Shown here: positions 35,346 through 46,897 of the stretch, piece by piece
Layout of the letters: every line of letters begins with the position of its first letter
Numbering within the stretch: the first letter of the stretch is position 1
From: Epiperipatus broadwayi
Taxonomy: Eukaryota > Onychophora > Udeonychophora > Euonychophora > Peripatidae
Assembly (NCBI GenBank): GCA_028023455.1
Contig: JAQFVV010012395.1
Span: forward strand, 5,146,001 to 5,210,000
Direction: 5' to 3'
Length of the DNA stretch: 64,000 bases
Made by a program: the position numbers and the translations under genes
Notes under the pieces: generated by a model
What the model was told of the DNA's origin: nothing
What the model saw: the letters and a program-made list of their open reading frames with translations, nothing else
Database searches by the model: none

Positions 35346-36386
35346 CTGTCTCTTACATGATAAATCTTCATGACAACTAATTAGATAAAATTTTATAAAT
35401 ACAATTGTTCAGATAATTTCCTTCTTAATCATAGATATTAAAAACAAATCAAGAACTTAAAAATTAACATAAAATTCTTAACATTCCTTTCTAGTTAAAA
35501 ACCAATCTTCCAAAAAACAACTACAAAATAGTTAATTGCACTGATTTGATTTTTCTTTTATATTAAATAAAGAAAAAAACAACTCTGATTAATTAAAAAT
35601 AAAATTTACAAAATTATTATAATCTTATTTTGTTTTTCCCTCTCTTATTTTTTAATTTTTTTAAAAAAAATACTCTTAAAGGTACACATCTTTTAGCTAA
35701 AGATGCCTCTCTATGGCACGTTTTTCGCACCAAAACACATAAAAATGCTGTTTCCGCGGTCGACACGGTCGAACCCGCGTTTTCTATAATACAACTTTTT
35801 TGTTGTGCTACAGAATGCAGGTCGCTATGTCGCATCACAGTACAGCATGTATGTCACATAGCAGCAAATATATTTTCCGAATTCACACAATTTATAAAAT
35901 AATTACGGCTTGATGAGAGAGTTTGTATTTGAATTGTATTGAAATGTTGTTTTCATTGTATTTTTGTTTATTTTAAACTATTGAAATGTTCAGATTTTTT
36001 AAAGCAATAATTATAAGACTTTTTACAACATACTGTATTGAACTTTTATTTGGGAAAATGTTAAATATCTATGTTTTTATTGAGTTGAAATTAGGTAACG
36101 TGTCAAGTAACGTACTGTTAGTAACATTCCACGAGACAAAGAAGATTCTACCATCTGTATTTTTTTTAAGTAAAAAAGAGTGGTACAAAAAAAATATCCA
36201 GTAAGAAAAGTCCAAATATACAGGTTTTTTTGTAAATTTCATAAAAAGAAAATATTATAAACATGTTTAATAAGTAAAGAAGACATTTGTATGTGTTTAT
36301 TGTTGTTTAAAAAAGTTTCAGTTTCTTTTGTCCGAGTACGGTTACGATTTTGAATTTTTTTATTTTAGTATTACAAACAACAGAAC
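35346..36386. other. Spacer with GC-rich hairpin
   Basis: Positions 35,755-35,779 form an unusual CpG-rich hairpin, CGCGGTCGAC paired with GTCGAACCCGCG. The right side includes a B-box-like GGGTTCGACC on the minus strand, so a degraded tRNA-like unit is possible. No gene was seen in the remainder. Confidence 0.4.
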
Positions 36387-36497
36387 ACTAACCCTAAAAC
36401 TAACCCTAACCCTAAACCTAGCCCTAAACTAACCCTAAAACTAACCCTAAAACTAACCCTAAACTAACCCTAAAACTAACCCTAAATCTAACCGTAA
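36387..36497. repeat. Degenerate interstitial telomere-like array
   Basis: A run of CCCTAA-containing units, mostly AACCCTAAA and AACCCTAAAACT variants with about 10-12 bp spacing, covers 110 bp. It resembles a decayed (TTAGGG)n telomeric array inside the chromosome; exact hexamers are a minority. Confidence 0.85.
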
Positions 36498-36544
36498 CAA
36501 CTTTTATTACGATTATTATTTTTTAGTTAAACAACAACAAAAAA

Positions 36545-36680
36545 AGTCATAACACAAGTAAAAAAATATCCGATAAAAAATTGATTAAAAAAAAAGCCGT
36601 AACACAAGTAAAAAACTATCCCATAGAAAATTGATATAAAAAAGCCGTAACACAATTTAAAAAGTATACGATATAAAAAA
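36545..36680. repeat. Tandem repeat, about 49-bp unit, three copies
   Basis: Units starting at 36,546, 36,596 and 36,644 share GCCGTAACACAAGTAAAAA, TATCC-ATA and AAAATTGAT words; the third is shortened and diverged. Confidence 0.75.
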
Positions 36681-38209
36681 AACAAATCAAATTATAATTT
36701 GTTGATTTTATTTTACATTTATGATTATCATTTAAATTGTATACGTTAATAAAAAATAATATTTAAAAAAGACGATTTTGTTTTGTTTTTATTTTCGCAT
36801 TACAAAAAAGCACAGAAAAATTATTAAAATCAACGGCCCATGAATGTTCATATTTTATAGTTTTAGCGTGAAAACGATTCCATCCAACAGCATCTTTAGC
36901 TATAAGACAAGAACCCTCTTAAATATTGTACCATTTTTTGCCTAATCTGTTTTATTAGACCTTAGGTTTATATATCTGTTAAGAATATATCTGTTACCTA
37001 CCACACACATACCTAATCTACCTTATTACATATAACCAATTAAGATTTAATGTAAGTGTTGTATATTTCCAGGAAATATGGTCCTAATTATAATGAACTA
37101 ACTCATATGCTTGTAAAACCCACCAGCAATTATATGTGGTGGTTAGCATTAGATATTTATGGCTTAACATATGTAAGGGCAATTTGACTTACTAAAATAG
37201 ATGCTAACTTTCATTCACATTGTTGCCTTTAATAGTTTAAATTTATATATTTTTTTGTTAGGCACCAGCATTCTATTTCAACATTTCTATTAAACCAATA
37301 ATGGAAGTGATATATATAAACCTGAAATACAATAAAGGGTGTTGTCATCAACAGTTGAATTTTCAAAGAAGATCACTGGGAGAAATATATTTAGGAGGCA
37401 TAATCAAATGACACATTGCAATCTTTATTATTATTATTGAGAGCATATTTATTTCAATTTAAGGAATAAAAAAAAACAAAATGTAATATAATAACTATAA
37501 TGATCCATGGACCATATTTATAGTTTACTGTAATCCATTAATCACTTCATTTTTATGATTTACGTGACGGGTAATATTTTCAAAAGTTATTTCAATGAAT
37601 ATTATGGGCTCAAACTTTAATTTCTTACCAGTAAGATTGTCCAGGAAAATAGTTCCTTGATAGTGGATATAATCCTTGCCTTTTACTCTGCAATCCATAT
37701 ATTAAATTCCAATTTTAATACGATGCTTCTATTTCAGGCAAGTGATGACTTCATTCTTCTAAATTATAATAATGATGTTCAAGGAGAGGAAAACCAGCAA
37801 TGCACAGGCATTCTAGTTGCCCCTGTGCATATTGGCAACTTTCATGGAGTAATATCCAAAAAAAAAAAGCAAAGAACAACAACTCCTTTATTCTTGTCCA
37901 TTACTTTTATATCCCCTTGAAAACATCATGCATATGTACGTTGAGCACCTCCCGAATTTCTTCTTCAAACTTTTATCCTTCATTAGATTTTTGTTCCCAA
38001 AGTTCTCTTTCTTGTAATTATTGTGGCCATATTTAATTACCAATATCATCTTTGTAGAACTTTTATCAATACTTAAAATCAGTAGTCACTTTTATTATTT
38101 AAATTTGCTCTTTTTCTTTTTTTTTATTTAAAGAAAAAAAATAATACAATGTATATTGCCTCAAGGAAAATAAATTTTTTTATTCAAATAAAATATTTAT
38201 TTTTTATAT
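36681..38209. other. AT-rich spacer with one exon-like segment
   Basis: At 37,738-37,848 a plus-strand segment begins after a good acceptor (TTCTATTTCAG) and stays open (ASDDFILLNYNNDVQGEENQ onward) to a possible donor GGA/GTAATA. It also contains a TGCACAGG/CCTGTGCA stem. It could be an exon or chance. Nothing else was seen. Confidence 0.3.
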
Positions 38210-38607
38210 TGTAACGATATATAAATATGTCGTTACATTAATTTAAAATAAAAACTTAAAAGTTCGCAAATAAAAGGAAAAAACTAAATGCTAAAATTAA
38301 AATGTTTGTTAAACATATATATATATTCGCACAGATGCTAAACTATAAAATATTTTTTTCATAAACAAAAAAAAAAAAGTATTTGAACGTATTTTTTTTA
38401 ATAAAAAAATACAAGATTGAAATATAAAAATATTTTAATAAAAAAATAACGTAAGTTAAAATAAAAACAGGTATTAATTAATTCCTGTAATCTGTAAATG
38501 GAAATGATTGTTTATTAATTATCTAAAAGCTGTTTAATTAAAAAGTCAGATGAAAGGTTAGATAAGAGAAGAAAGAGATTTTAGCTTGACCAATGGAAGC
38601 AAATAAA

Positions 38608-38678
38608 GGCCCGGACCATAACGAAAAAACAGAACAGTGACGTTTTTGTTCATAGAATCCATAGGAGGACTATAAAAA
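38608..38678 (+). promoter_or_regulatory. Promoter block of left unit
   Basis: CGGACC-N-AACGAAA, a CRE-like TGACGT (38,638-38,643) and TATAAAAA (38,671-38,678) occur in order. The same order is found in the right unit (minus strand) and at 51,515-51,589, so selection or recent common origin preserved a pol II core promoter. Confidence 0.65.
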
Positions 38679-39079
38679 GAAAAAATATTAAGTTCCAGTC
38701 AGTTTTTTCCAACTTGATTTGATGACAACGGTAAGACGCACTTGCCATTCTCTCTCATTTTTTTTGTTTGTTTTAAAAAAAAAAAAAATGAAAAGACTGT
38801 GATACCAGAATGGAACCAGCTAATGCTACCTCCAGAACATTTTCTTCCAATGGAGACGCCGTGGGAATTGCCAACGGGAACCTGGACTCTTCTACTGTAA
38901 GCTATATTGACATGAACTCTAAATTTAAAAATAACTAAGAACTTTCGTTCAAGTTTATGAACTTCTATCTGACTTTTAAGTTTAAAATCAAATTAATAAT
39001 GTTTAATTTTATATGTTTTCCGATTGATAAAAATCATTTCCATTTTTTTTTTCTTATTGTAAAGATTATTTAAATGTAT

Positions 39080-39935
39080 GAAATTTAAGTTGTTTATAGA
39101 CGCTTGCATGGATTCGTTTGCGGTTAATTATATTTTGGTTTTCATATTTGATCAAAATATATAGACATTCGATAAATAATGATACCTTACGGTGAGTATC
39201 TAAAATGTATTTATTCGGATGTCTTTTAAGTTATTGGTGACAACGCAAGTATCTTATGGTGAATACTATTGGGTTACTTATAAGTTTCCCTCTGCGATTG
39301 TCGGTATCAATAATTTTGTATTTTGATCGTTTATGTTTATTTTGAAATGTTTTTGACCGTGGAATCTATGTAATCGATCTATACCCAACATTTTTAAACA
39401 AATCTGTGCGAACATAATTTAAATGTTAAAATTAAGTCGGGCGTGAATGGCTATATAGTTTTGTAAAGTTGTATTAAGGGAGGGTAATCTTAGGTTATTC
39501 ATTTCGTAGTTGAATTGGTTCAATGGATTGGATATATTTGTGTAATTAGTAGATGTAGTATGAGGTTCTCTATGGGCAGGATTATAGATATACGCCACAC
39601 ACCCTCTGTTTGCCTATGGATGGGTTTGTAAGTCGGCAGAAGACCGCAGTCCATTCCTATGGAGTTTTTTGTTTATTGTTCTACTTGCCAACAGATGTTA
39701 CATTCCTGTTGGTGGAGAGTCAATGTCTTCTCTATTTCTACTTATTGTTCAGATGTACATTCCTGACAATATAGTATTTTGTGTTGTCGTATCATGCTAC
39801 ATTGAATACATGAATGTATCAGATGGATTGGCGCCAATTTGGTTGCTAAATTTGTTGCCTAAGGTTAAATCAGGGAAGAATATTTTCTTTTCAAATGCAG
39901 ATCTATGTAGTCTATTCATACTTGACTATCTAAAT
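39080..39935 (+). repeat. Blocks X then Y of the left unit
   Basis: X (about 39,080-39,425, from GTTGTTTATAGACGCTTGCA-like words to TCTGTGCGAAC) is followed by Y (about 39,437-39,935, from GGGCGTGAATGGC to GTCTATTCATACT). In the related unit at 51.1-53.3 kb the order is reversed: Y at about 52,094-52,545, X at about 52,558-52,920. The blocks are roughly 85-90% identical between copies by eye. Confidence 0.8.
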
Positions 39936-39989
39936 AATAATTAAACTCATTGAAACTTAGTTAAATGTAAAATTAAAAGTTAATATAAA

Positions 39990-40640
39990 AATCTAAAATG
40001 TTAAACTTATTCCTCAAAATTTAAATATTATTTTATATGTGCGTAAATAAATATTTTTATATGTTAATTTCTGGCAGTGGCTTTTACTCTTTGATATTTA
40101 AGATATAAATTAAGATATAGATTTTTATCTCTGCGTCTCCACTGAGCTAGTGACTTGGGCTAACGATCGGAATATTTAAATAAAGTGGAATCTTAACAGC
40201 GTGTATCTGCCTACTTTATAAATTTTTCTAGGCTCAAATGCCTAGATGGCGCCCTTGTAGTGCAGATATTGTTTTTGCGGTTAGATTCGATCTTCACTTT
40301 CATTCCGATTGGTACTCGTGGTTTATTAAACATCAGGCCACACGCTGGGCAGCCACTTTAACGGTCGGGGATGATGATGACGTTTCCAGTCTTACCGCAT
40401 CTGCCGACAGAGCGCCACTAGGCTACTTTGAACCTAGAAAATTTATAAAGTCGACAGATATGTGCTGTTAAGTTCACGGCCGTCAGCCCATGTCACTAGC
40501 TCAGTGGAATAGCAGAGATTTAAAAAATAATATAAGAATATATATATAAGAGGAACAAAATAAGCCACTGCCAGTAATTAACATACAAACAGATTTTTAT
40601 TAACGCACATTTAAAATTGAGGAATAAATTTATTTTAGGT
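39990..40640. repeat. Central inverted repeat of the foldback
   Basis: The arms (about 39,990-40,270 and 40,400-40,640) pair through TGGCAGTGGCTT, CCACTGAGCTAGTGAC, CTTTATAAATTTTTCTAGG and GGCGCC-like words. The 130-base loop (about 40,271-40,400) is GC-richer and has no partner in the window. The 77-codon frame across it is a by-product of the palindrome. Confidence 0.8.
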
Positions 40641-41832
40641 TTTACCATTAATATTTTTTTTTTAAATTTAAATTACTATTTTCAATAGATCGCACAGATG
40701 GATATTTAAATTATATTTTACTTTAGCATGACGAGCATAGATAGTCTACATAGATTTTTTTTCACTTAAAACTTATCAAAACATTCATTCAGTCTCAGAC
40801 TAAAAGTTCGCAGCCAACCCAATGTCAGCTTCCAGATATATATTTTCAACTAATGCAATATGAAGATGCTAGCATAAAACCACGCCGACAGGAATGGGCA
40901 TCTGATGGTGTGATATTATTTGAAGGAAATGATCCGTGTCTAGATCAGGAAAGGGCATCTGTTAGACTAAGGAATCATGTATATAATTATTTTTTATTTT
41001 AAAGAGTGCTACGTATGGGGGAAAGCGGTCTTTCTGCCGTCTTATAAATCCCTGTCCATAGAGCTAGAAGGGGTCAATGGCGCAGGAAATATATCTGCCA
41101 CCATTTCAACGATATGACTGCCTCTTTGGGGTCATGCATTCAGTTGGGCACGTTGCCCTGTATGCTAAACACGCTTCACATTACATTAATATAAACACCC
41201 ATATATCCTTCCACAAGCATTGCCCTAACTACGAAACAAATAGCCTGACACTAAAATCCTTTAAATTAAACATAAACGAATTTAAACAGTTATTACTCTT
41301 TATCCATGCAGCTATCTACACCCAACTTTAATTTAATACATTTTATTTAACAGATAGAAATAAATAACCTAGTTAAACACAAACATAAATAATTAAATAA
41401 AAAAAAATGGAAATGATTGAAATAGCAAACGTATATAAAAACAAATATTTATAATTGATTTAGAGTTCTATTCTTGGTCAGATAAGAGTACATTCATTTA
41501 TATTACTTTTTTTTTTTTTTTGGATTGATTTCTTATTGATGTTATACGGTAATTATTTAAAAGAAAGTTCAATTGGCAAAAGTTTATACTTTACAGATTC
41601 TGAGGTCCATCTTCGTGATCACTTATATAGATTGTTTGTTCTTCCTTTTTAAAAACGAAGCCGCCACTTGCCATTCCTTTTTGGTCCCTAACTGGCATAG
41701 GGAGGTCTCAGCTGGTTGTCCGGAAAATCTAATTTTATTGCAGACTTCCACATCGTGAAAATCTGCAATATAGCTAGTTATAACGACATATTCATAGTCA
41801 GCTCTCAGATAACAATTATAATAATCATTTGG

Positions 41833-41925
41833 CTTTTATATTTTTCTTAGCCTCTTATCATTTGATCTTAGGATTCAATCGGCATTACGTCACTAATCCT
41901 CTGGTGTTTCAGTTACGGTCCGTGC
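41833..41925 (-). promoter_or_regulatory. Promoter block of right unit
   Basis: On the minus strand: CGGACCGTAACTGAAA, TGACGTAATG (TGACGT at 41,887-41,892) and TATAAAAG (41,833-41,840). This is the inverted counterpart of the left promoter block. Confidence 0.65.
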
Positions 41926-42331
41926 TGAATTTCTGGTGTTTGCATTGGTCATTTAATTTCTTTGTACTCTCTTATCTGACCCTTTAATTTATTTTAAATG
42001 CCTCAAGGGCTAGCTTGTTTTTGAACAATCATTTAATTAATAAAACAATCATTTCCATTTTCTAAGATTATAGAAATCAACATTATTTCTATTTCCAAAA
42101 ATATCAAATCTTTATATCTTTTACTTTTTTACAAAAAAAATTACTTTCAAATAAAACTATTTTTTAAAATAATTTTTAAAGTTGTCCATCATGCGATCTA
42201 TATATACGTTAAACAGTTTTTAAATTTCAGTTTTTAAGTTAAGTTTTCTTTCTTTTTAATAAATCAATTTTTATTTGTGATCTTTCATTTTAATTGTAAA
42301 ATAATGTGACGGCATATTATATTCTGTTACA

Positions 42332-42639
42332 ATATATATACAAAATTCAACTAACATATATTTTTCTTTATATATATTCTATTCTCAGCAAAATCTTCAA
42401 TTTCACTTGCCAACACACCTTTCATGGTTGCACTACCTTCCACGGTTAATCATGAGAATAAACTAGGTGTTTTGGCTAGTTTATTCTATTTTTTTATTTA
42501 TAGTATACTTCTGTTGATTAATTACCCCCTCCCTCAATCATGATTTACTGTCTTGGATGACATGACTTTAAAGCTCTTGCATTATATATGCCTTTTCCCC
42601 CTTTATCGTTGGCTAGTGTAAAAGCATTTGGCTTGTTTT
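42332..42639. other. Flank between foldback and gypsy relic
   Basis: No coding signal; it may include the 3' non-coding end of the gypsy relic (AC-rich words near 42,400-42,440). Confidence 0.3.
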
Positions 42640-44620
42640 ATTTTACTTTGTGACATGAGCCCTCATAATTATTTTGGAACTTCTTGAGCACATGTCTGCA
42701 TACTGACTGAGTTACTCCTGAGCCATACTTGATCCCCTACTTTAAATCTAGTTGTCCCTATGTCCTATCTTTGTGCCTTTATCTCTTCACAATGGCAAGT
42801 CATTTTTGTGCTCTTTTCAGTCTGCCTCCTGATTGATTTGCTCTGGAACAATTGGCAATCTCAACTTGTATAATACTGGCACAGATTGACCAAAATGAAG
42901 CTGAATTGGAGCCAAGCCCATTAAATCACTGTTTGTCCAATTCATATAATTTACAATTTGTAAAAGTTGCCTCACCCACTCTTTATGGTCTGTTGAGGTA
43001 CAAACTCTGAAAAGCTGCCCCAATTCCCTCATAACCCACTCACATGGGTTAGACAGGGTTTCTGATGAATGATAAGACATCATACTCCAATGCTTTTCTG
43101 ACCAATCTTTCCATTCTGCAGATATAAAGAGTGTTCCATGATCGGACAAAATGGCCTTGGGGTTTTCCTACCATATTAAAGTATTGGATTTTGAATACTC
43201 TAATGGCACTCTTAGTATCGGCTTAGGATTTTGTGTATGCAGTTACTCACTTTGAGAATACATCATAAGATATCAATATCTCATTCTTTGAAACCTGGAT
43301 AATGGACCATAGAAATCCACCACCACCAGGTCATTTGGCCTCTGAAGAACAATAGATTGTCATGGACCTTCATAAGATCTGTTTGGTGGTTTTGTCTTCT
43401 CACAGATTTCATACCCCTTTATTACCTGTGGTCTCAACCTCACCTAGTAGAACCATGTCTTTAATAAATGTTCCATCTTGTCTACCCCAAAGTGCCTATA
43501 TTTGCAATGAGTATGTCTAATTAATCTTTCTTGTGACTCCTTGGGTGCTATTCTCCATGTGTCTTCTTTTACATCTCTCAAGTACCATAATATTCCTTTT
43601 CTCAAGTGATATCTCATATTCTGTTTCTTCTTTCATTTTCCCTGTTCCACCATTGTTGTGTTTCTTTTTCTGTAGTCTATCCAAAATGCGTCTACACATT
43701 GCATCCTGTCTCTGTTGATCCCCTAAATGCTTTAAGTCTTCTTCTACAGACTTATCTTCTATTATCTGCATTGTTGCTATACTGATGTCATCTTTCTATA
43801 AATGCTTTGATAATGCAAAGCCTGGGTTCTGACTCAATACATCTGCTACCACATTTTCTGCCCTTCTACAATATTGAATGGAGTAATTAAACTCTTGGAG
43901 TAAGAAGCTCCATCAGATTGACCAACTATTTGAGAGGTAATTATGATTCAAGAATTCCAGACTCTTATGATCTGGTCTCACAATCACCTCTGACCTAACA
44001 AGAAATTGCCTAAATTTCTGGATTGTCCAAACCACAGCAAGAGCAGCTTTCTCCATTACTGAAATTTTTTTTCTAGATCTCGTAGTAGACAGCTGCTAAA
44101 ATACAATACCTCATGTTTATCATCTTGCTTCTGCATTAAAGTGGCTCCCAGCCCATATCCACTACTATCTGCCTATATGATGAATAGTTTACAGAAATCT
44201 GGGTATACAAGCATGATTTCACTTTTAAAAAAAATCTCTTTGACCCTCATAAAACCTATTTCTTGCTTATGTTCCCATTTCCATAGCATATCTTTCTGTG
44301 ATAACTGCATCAGTGGTTCCATGTCTGTGGCAAAATTCTCATAATTTAATATAAAATTTGCATAGATCCACTAGGGGTGGAAAAGTCCCTAATGACTTAG
44401 ATTTTCCCTGGGTGTAGCTTAATGTCTTTATCACTAACCAAGTGCCCTAAAAATTCACTTCTGTTGCTGCTATCTGGCTTTTCTGCAGATTAATCCGAAT
44501 GGTTTTTCTTTTAACATTACTGCAGGAATAATTTCAGATGCTGTATATGTTCTTCCATTTTTATTGATGCAATTACAATATCATCCATATATACCTGGGT
44601 CTCTGAATGTGAGGATTTTT
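42640..44620 (-). pseudogene. Ty3/gypsy pol relic: RT end, RNase H, integrase
   Basis: Minus strand, right to left: VYMDDIVIAS (RT catalytic box at about 44,575-44,600), then EFLGHLVSD; RNase H with IIQADSSGYGLGATLMQKQD (about 44,140-44,200) and LLLLWFGQS; linker 43,517-43,771; integrase zinc-binding region RHTHCKYRHFGVDKMEHLL (about 43,440-43,520); ICEKTKPPN; core with LVVVDFYGPL, ILSDHGTLF (about 43,125-43,150), YHSSETLSNPCEWVMREL and APIQLHFGQ. The order RT-RNaseH-IN identifies Ty3/gypsy. Several stops and frameshifts inactivate it, and sequence upstream of YMDD is missing. In a live element these enzymes make and integrate the cDNA. Confidence 0.85.
42817..43149 (-). CDS. Gypsy integrase core fragment
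   Basis: The 110-codon open piece of the relic starts at SDHGTLFISAEWKDW (second catalytic Asp near residue 3) and includes the CEWVMREL segment where the catalytic Glu of the D,D-35-E triad sits. VNYMNWTNSDLMGLAPIQLHFG is the typical post-core region. The first Asp (VVVDFYG) is upstream behind a frameshift, so no complete integrase is encoded. Confidence 0.8.
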   Translation of the reverse strand: MSDHGTLFISAEWKDWSEKHWSMMSYHSSETLSNPCEWVMRELGQLFRVCTSTDHKEWVRQLLQIVNYMNWTNSDLMGLAPIQLHFGQSVPVLYKLRLPIVPEQINQEAD

Positions 44621-44768
44621 TAAATGCGATTTTGAAGTTATGGGATTCATGTTTCTTCTTAATATATTTTTATATGGTTTTCTTTTATGTGATAAAGAAA
44701 TTCATATTTCACTTAAAATTGGGATTTCCCTGTTTCATATACATGCATTAAATTTTACATACATTTAG

Positions 44769-44890
44769 ATATCGTAGAAGATGTAGAAAAAGATAATAAA
44801 ATAGAAGTGAAACCTGTTCATTTCATGGCAAAAATGATTCGAGAAAGTCTTCAACTTTCTAATCAATTACAAAAGCATTTTCTTTTTTAA
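44769..44890 (+). other. Possible terminal exon on the plus strand
   Basis: A pyrimidine-containing stretch ending TACATACATTTAG precedes an open segment IVEDVEKDNKIEVKPVHFMA, continuing KMIRESLQLSNQLQKHFLF and ending in TAA then TGA. The composition is protein-like and the layout fits a last coding exon, but 39 codons without a recognised family is weak evidence and no partner exon was found. Confidence 0.25.
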
Positions 44891-44966
44891 TGACAAATTA
44901 AGAATGAGCTCTTAAATTCCAATGAGATAAATAGTGTATGTCGGTGTTATATATGTGTATGCTTAT

Positions 44967-45098
44967 ATTTTCTTTTATACACATATATACATGGAGAAAC
45001 TTTTAGACAGAAAAAAGTTACAAGTAAAAATATTTTAGAACTTTTAATAACTTTTTGTCTAAAAGTTTCTCCATGTATATATGTGTATAAAAGAAAAT
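44967..45098. repeat. Perfect 43-bp inverted repeat
   Basis: 44,967-45,009 is exactly complementary to 45,056-45,098 (ATTTTCTTTTATACACATAT... to the mirrored end) with a 46-nt loop. It may be a MITE-like or snap-back insertion; no TSD was resolved. Confidence 0.85.
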
Positions 45099-45153
45099 TT
45101 AACCATTAGTCATTATTAACACACTCGTGGAAGTGTGTTTTATATATATATAT

Positions 45154-46878
45154 TGAACCATCTTCGAATATGTGCATTCGAAACACCGGCCTCTTAGGCA
45201 GAGAAGAACATAATCGGAGAGTATGTATGCCCAAACGATAGCTATAAAATATATAACTAGCATTACATTTCCAGGACATAACTTCTTCTCGGCTGTTGAG
45301 TTCAACACCAAGTTCAAAGCACTTTTTTTTGTTTGTGTATAAACACGGGCGCCAGCTATCTATTCAAGGATGAATAAGTAACGCACTTTGAGCAATGGCC
45401 ACTAACTCAACGCCTAAATCCACGACTAGCTCAGCTGTTTGTAATCACTAATAGATTATACATAATTAGTGGTTAAAAGACTTGATAAAGAATTTGTTAA
45501 AAAGAATTGACCGACAAATAAAGTTTAATTTTAAAGACAATTTATTAACTAACATTTATTTACTAAATTTAAACATTTTATAATTCTAATAAAAACACAT
45601 GCATATTTTTAAATTAACATTCTAAATAGTTTAAATATTCTTGAATATTTTCATAACAGAACACTGGGAATTTATCTACTTTGACTAATAATATTGATAT
45701 AAGGATCACGCACATATTAACTCATGCACACACATAATAATGATAATAAAGGACTACATAGTATTTGAAATTTAATCACACACATCAATAGTTCATTTAT
45801 GTATGATATAGAGTTCATATAATTAGACTCTTGAAAGATTCATACGAATTAATGCAATGCAATGGCTATTACAGTATAAATGAAATAAGCAAATGTTTTA
45901 CCTAGGCTTTTGAATGTAGACATAGAATTTTGTTCTCTTTGGTGGCTGCTTTCGGTGAGGATATTTTCATTATGAATGCTTACCAGCCGGCTGGGACATT
46001 TCCTTGCTGAGTCTCCTGATTTTCACGATTATTACTATCAGAGACAAATAGATACTGATGGAGATTTTCTAAGATGTTAAGCTGACATTATTTCACGGGC
46101 AGATCTGCTGTTTTCTTGGACATCTGGGCTGGAGATAAACATGCATTCCCAAGATCTTCGCAACACTGCATTTTGTTTGTTAACTGATCAATTAATTTCT
46201 GAACTGCACTACTCAATTACTTTGTGAACTGATTGTCTCAACTGATTGTCCGATAAAATATTCAGTATTTATACCAATGAAGTGTTTTCTTTTCAATATC
46301 CTCCGGCAAATATCTGTTGTCAAATTCAGTGATAATCATTTGATAAATGTGTTTTTGAAAGATTGCTTAATTAGTAATAGCCATGCAAAAATGTTGTTTG
46401 ATATTAATTAATAACCATTGCCATGTTTTTAATGATAATCTCCTTTAACTTTCATTTATTTATAATAACATTTATTCTATTGTTGACACTCGCACATATA
46501 TATGCACATATATTTTTAATACAATTTACTATTTAGTTTTAACATTATTTTTTCTTTAATTAAACTTGAATGAAAAGAGATTTGTATGTTTTAACTTTTT
46601 AAATTATATTTTTACGAATACTAATAAAAACTCTTTACTTCCTTTTATAACCCTTAGTTTAATTTCTCTAACGAAACTCCCCTCTCCCCTTCTGATTAAT
46701 TAATTGTAGCTTTTTTATTTCAAAACTAACGCTAGAAAACTATTTGATTCTTATCCTTTTCTAAAACAAACTGCAATAAACTCTTCAACGTTTAATTTTA
46801 TGTTTTTCTTTTATGAACGATTATTTTAATAATATAATTTTAGATAAAATTATATGTGCCTATATCAATATAGGTACA
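45154..46878 (-). repeat. 3' LTR (1,725 bp)
   Basis: The downstream LTR of the 45.2-51.1 kb element. Relative to its partner it has insertions of about 15 bp near 45,212 and 12 bp near 46,500 and smaller ones. A TATAAATA box lies at 46,266-46,273 (minus). The short open frame at 45,099-45,317 is shared with the other LTR and is not a gene. Confidence 0.9.
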
Positions 46879-46881
46879 TTA

Positions 46882-46897
46882 CACCACCCTTCCTTTT
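46882..46897 (-). promoter_or_regulatory. Polypurine tract
   Basis: AAAAGGAAGGGTGGTG on the minus strand, three bases before the 3' LTR TG. It primes plus-strand DNA synthesis in LTR elements. Confidence 0.75.

Larger units (their letters stand above)
38210..42331. mobile_element. 4.1-kb foldback of two inverted LTR-like units
   Basis: Both outer ends begin TGTAAC (38,210 on plus; 42,331 on minus), each forming a small terminal hairpin TGTAACGA...TCGTTACA. ATAT flanks both sides, a possible 4-bp TSD. From each end inward comes the same series: terminal hairpin, TTCGCA/TCGCA words, a promoter block, a leader, blocks X and Y, and a tail with TGGCAGTGGCTT and CACTGAGCTAGTGAC. The two tails pair around a loop at about 40,270-40,400. 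The units are homologous to the single unit at 51,108-53,326, read here as a solo LTR. The right unit is more diverged than the left. No encoded enzyme was recognised. Confidence 0.75.

Noticed and set aside
38810-38938. Exon-like ORF MEPANATSRTFSSNG... with a GTAAGC donor after it
   Set aside because: It lies in the leader of a repeat unit; the 51.1-kb copy has the aligned GACGGCGTGGGAATT segment without an open frame. Only 42 codons.
40238-40471. 77-codon ORF at the centre of the foldback
   Set aside because: Spans the palindrome arms and loop; composition follows the inverted repeat and there is no family match.
40754-41003. Plus-strand open stretch with an acceptor-like CAG and residues KPRRQEWASDGVILF
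   Set aside because: Collinear with block Y of the other units (for example the GACAGGAATG-CATCTG words and GCGGTCTTTCTGCCG), where the frame is not kept. Probably chance.
45099-45317. ORF MNLVLNSTAEKKLC... present in both LTRs
   Set aside because: It crosses the LTR boundary, its C-terminus differs between the LTRs, and it carries no known motif.
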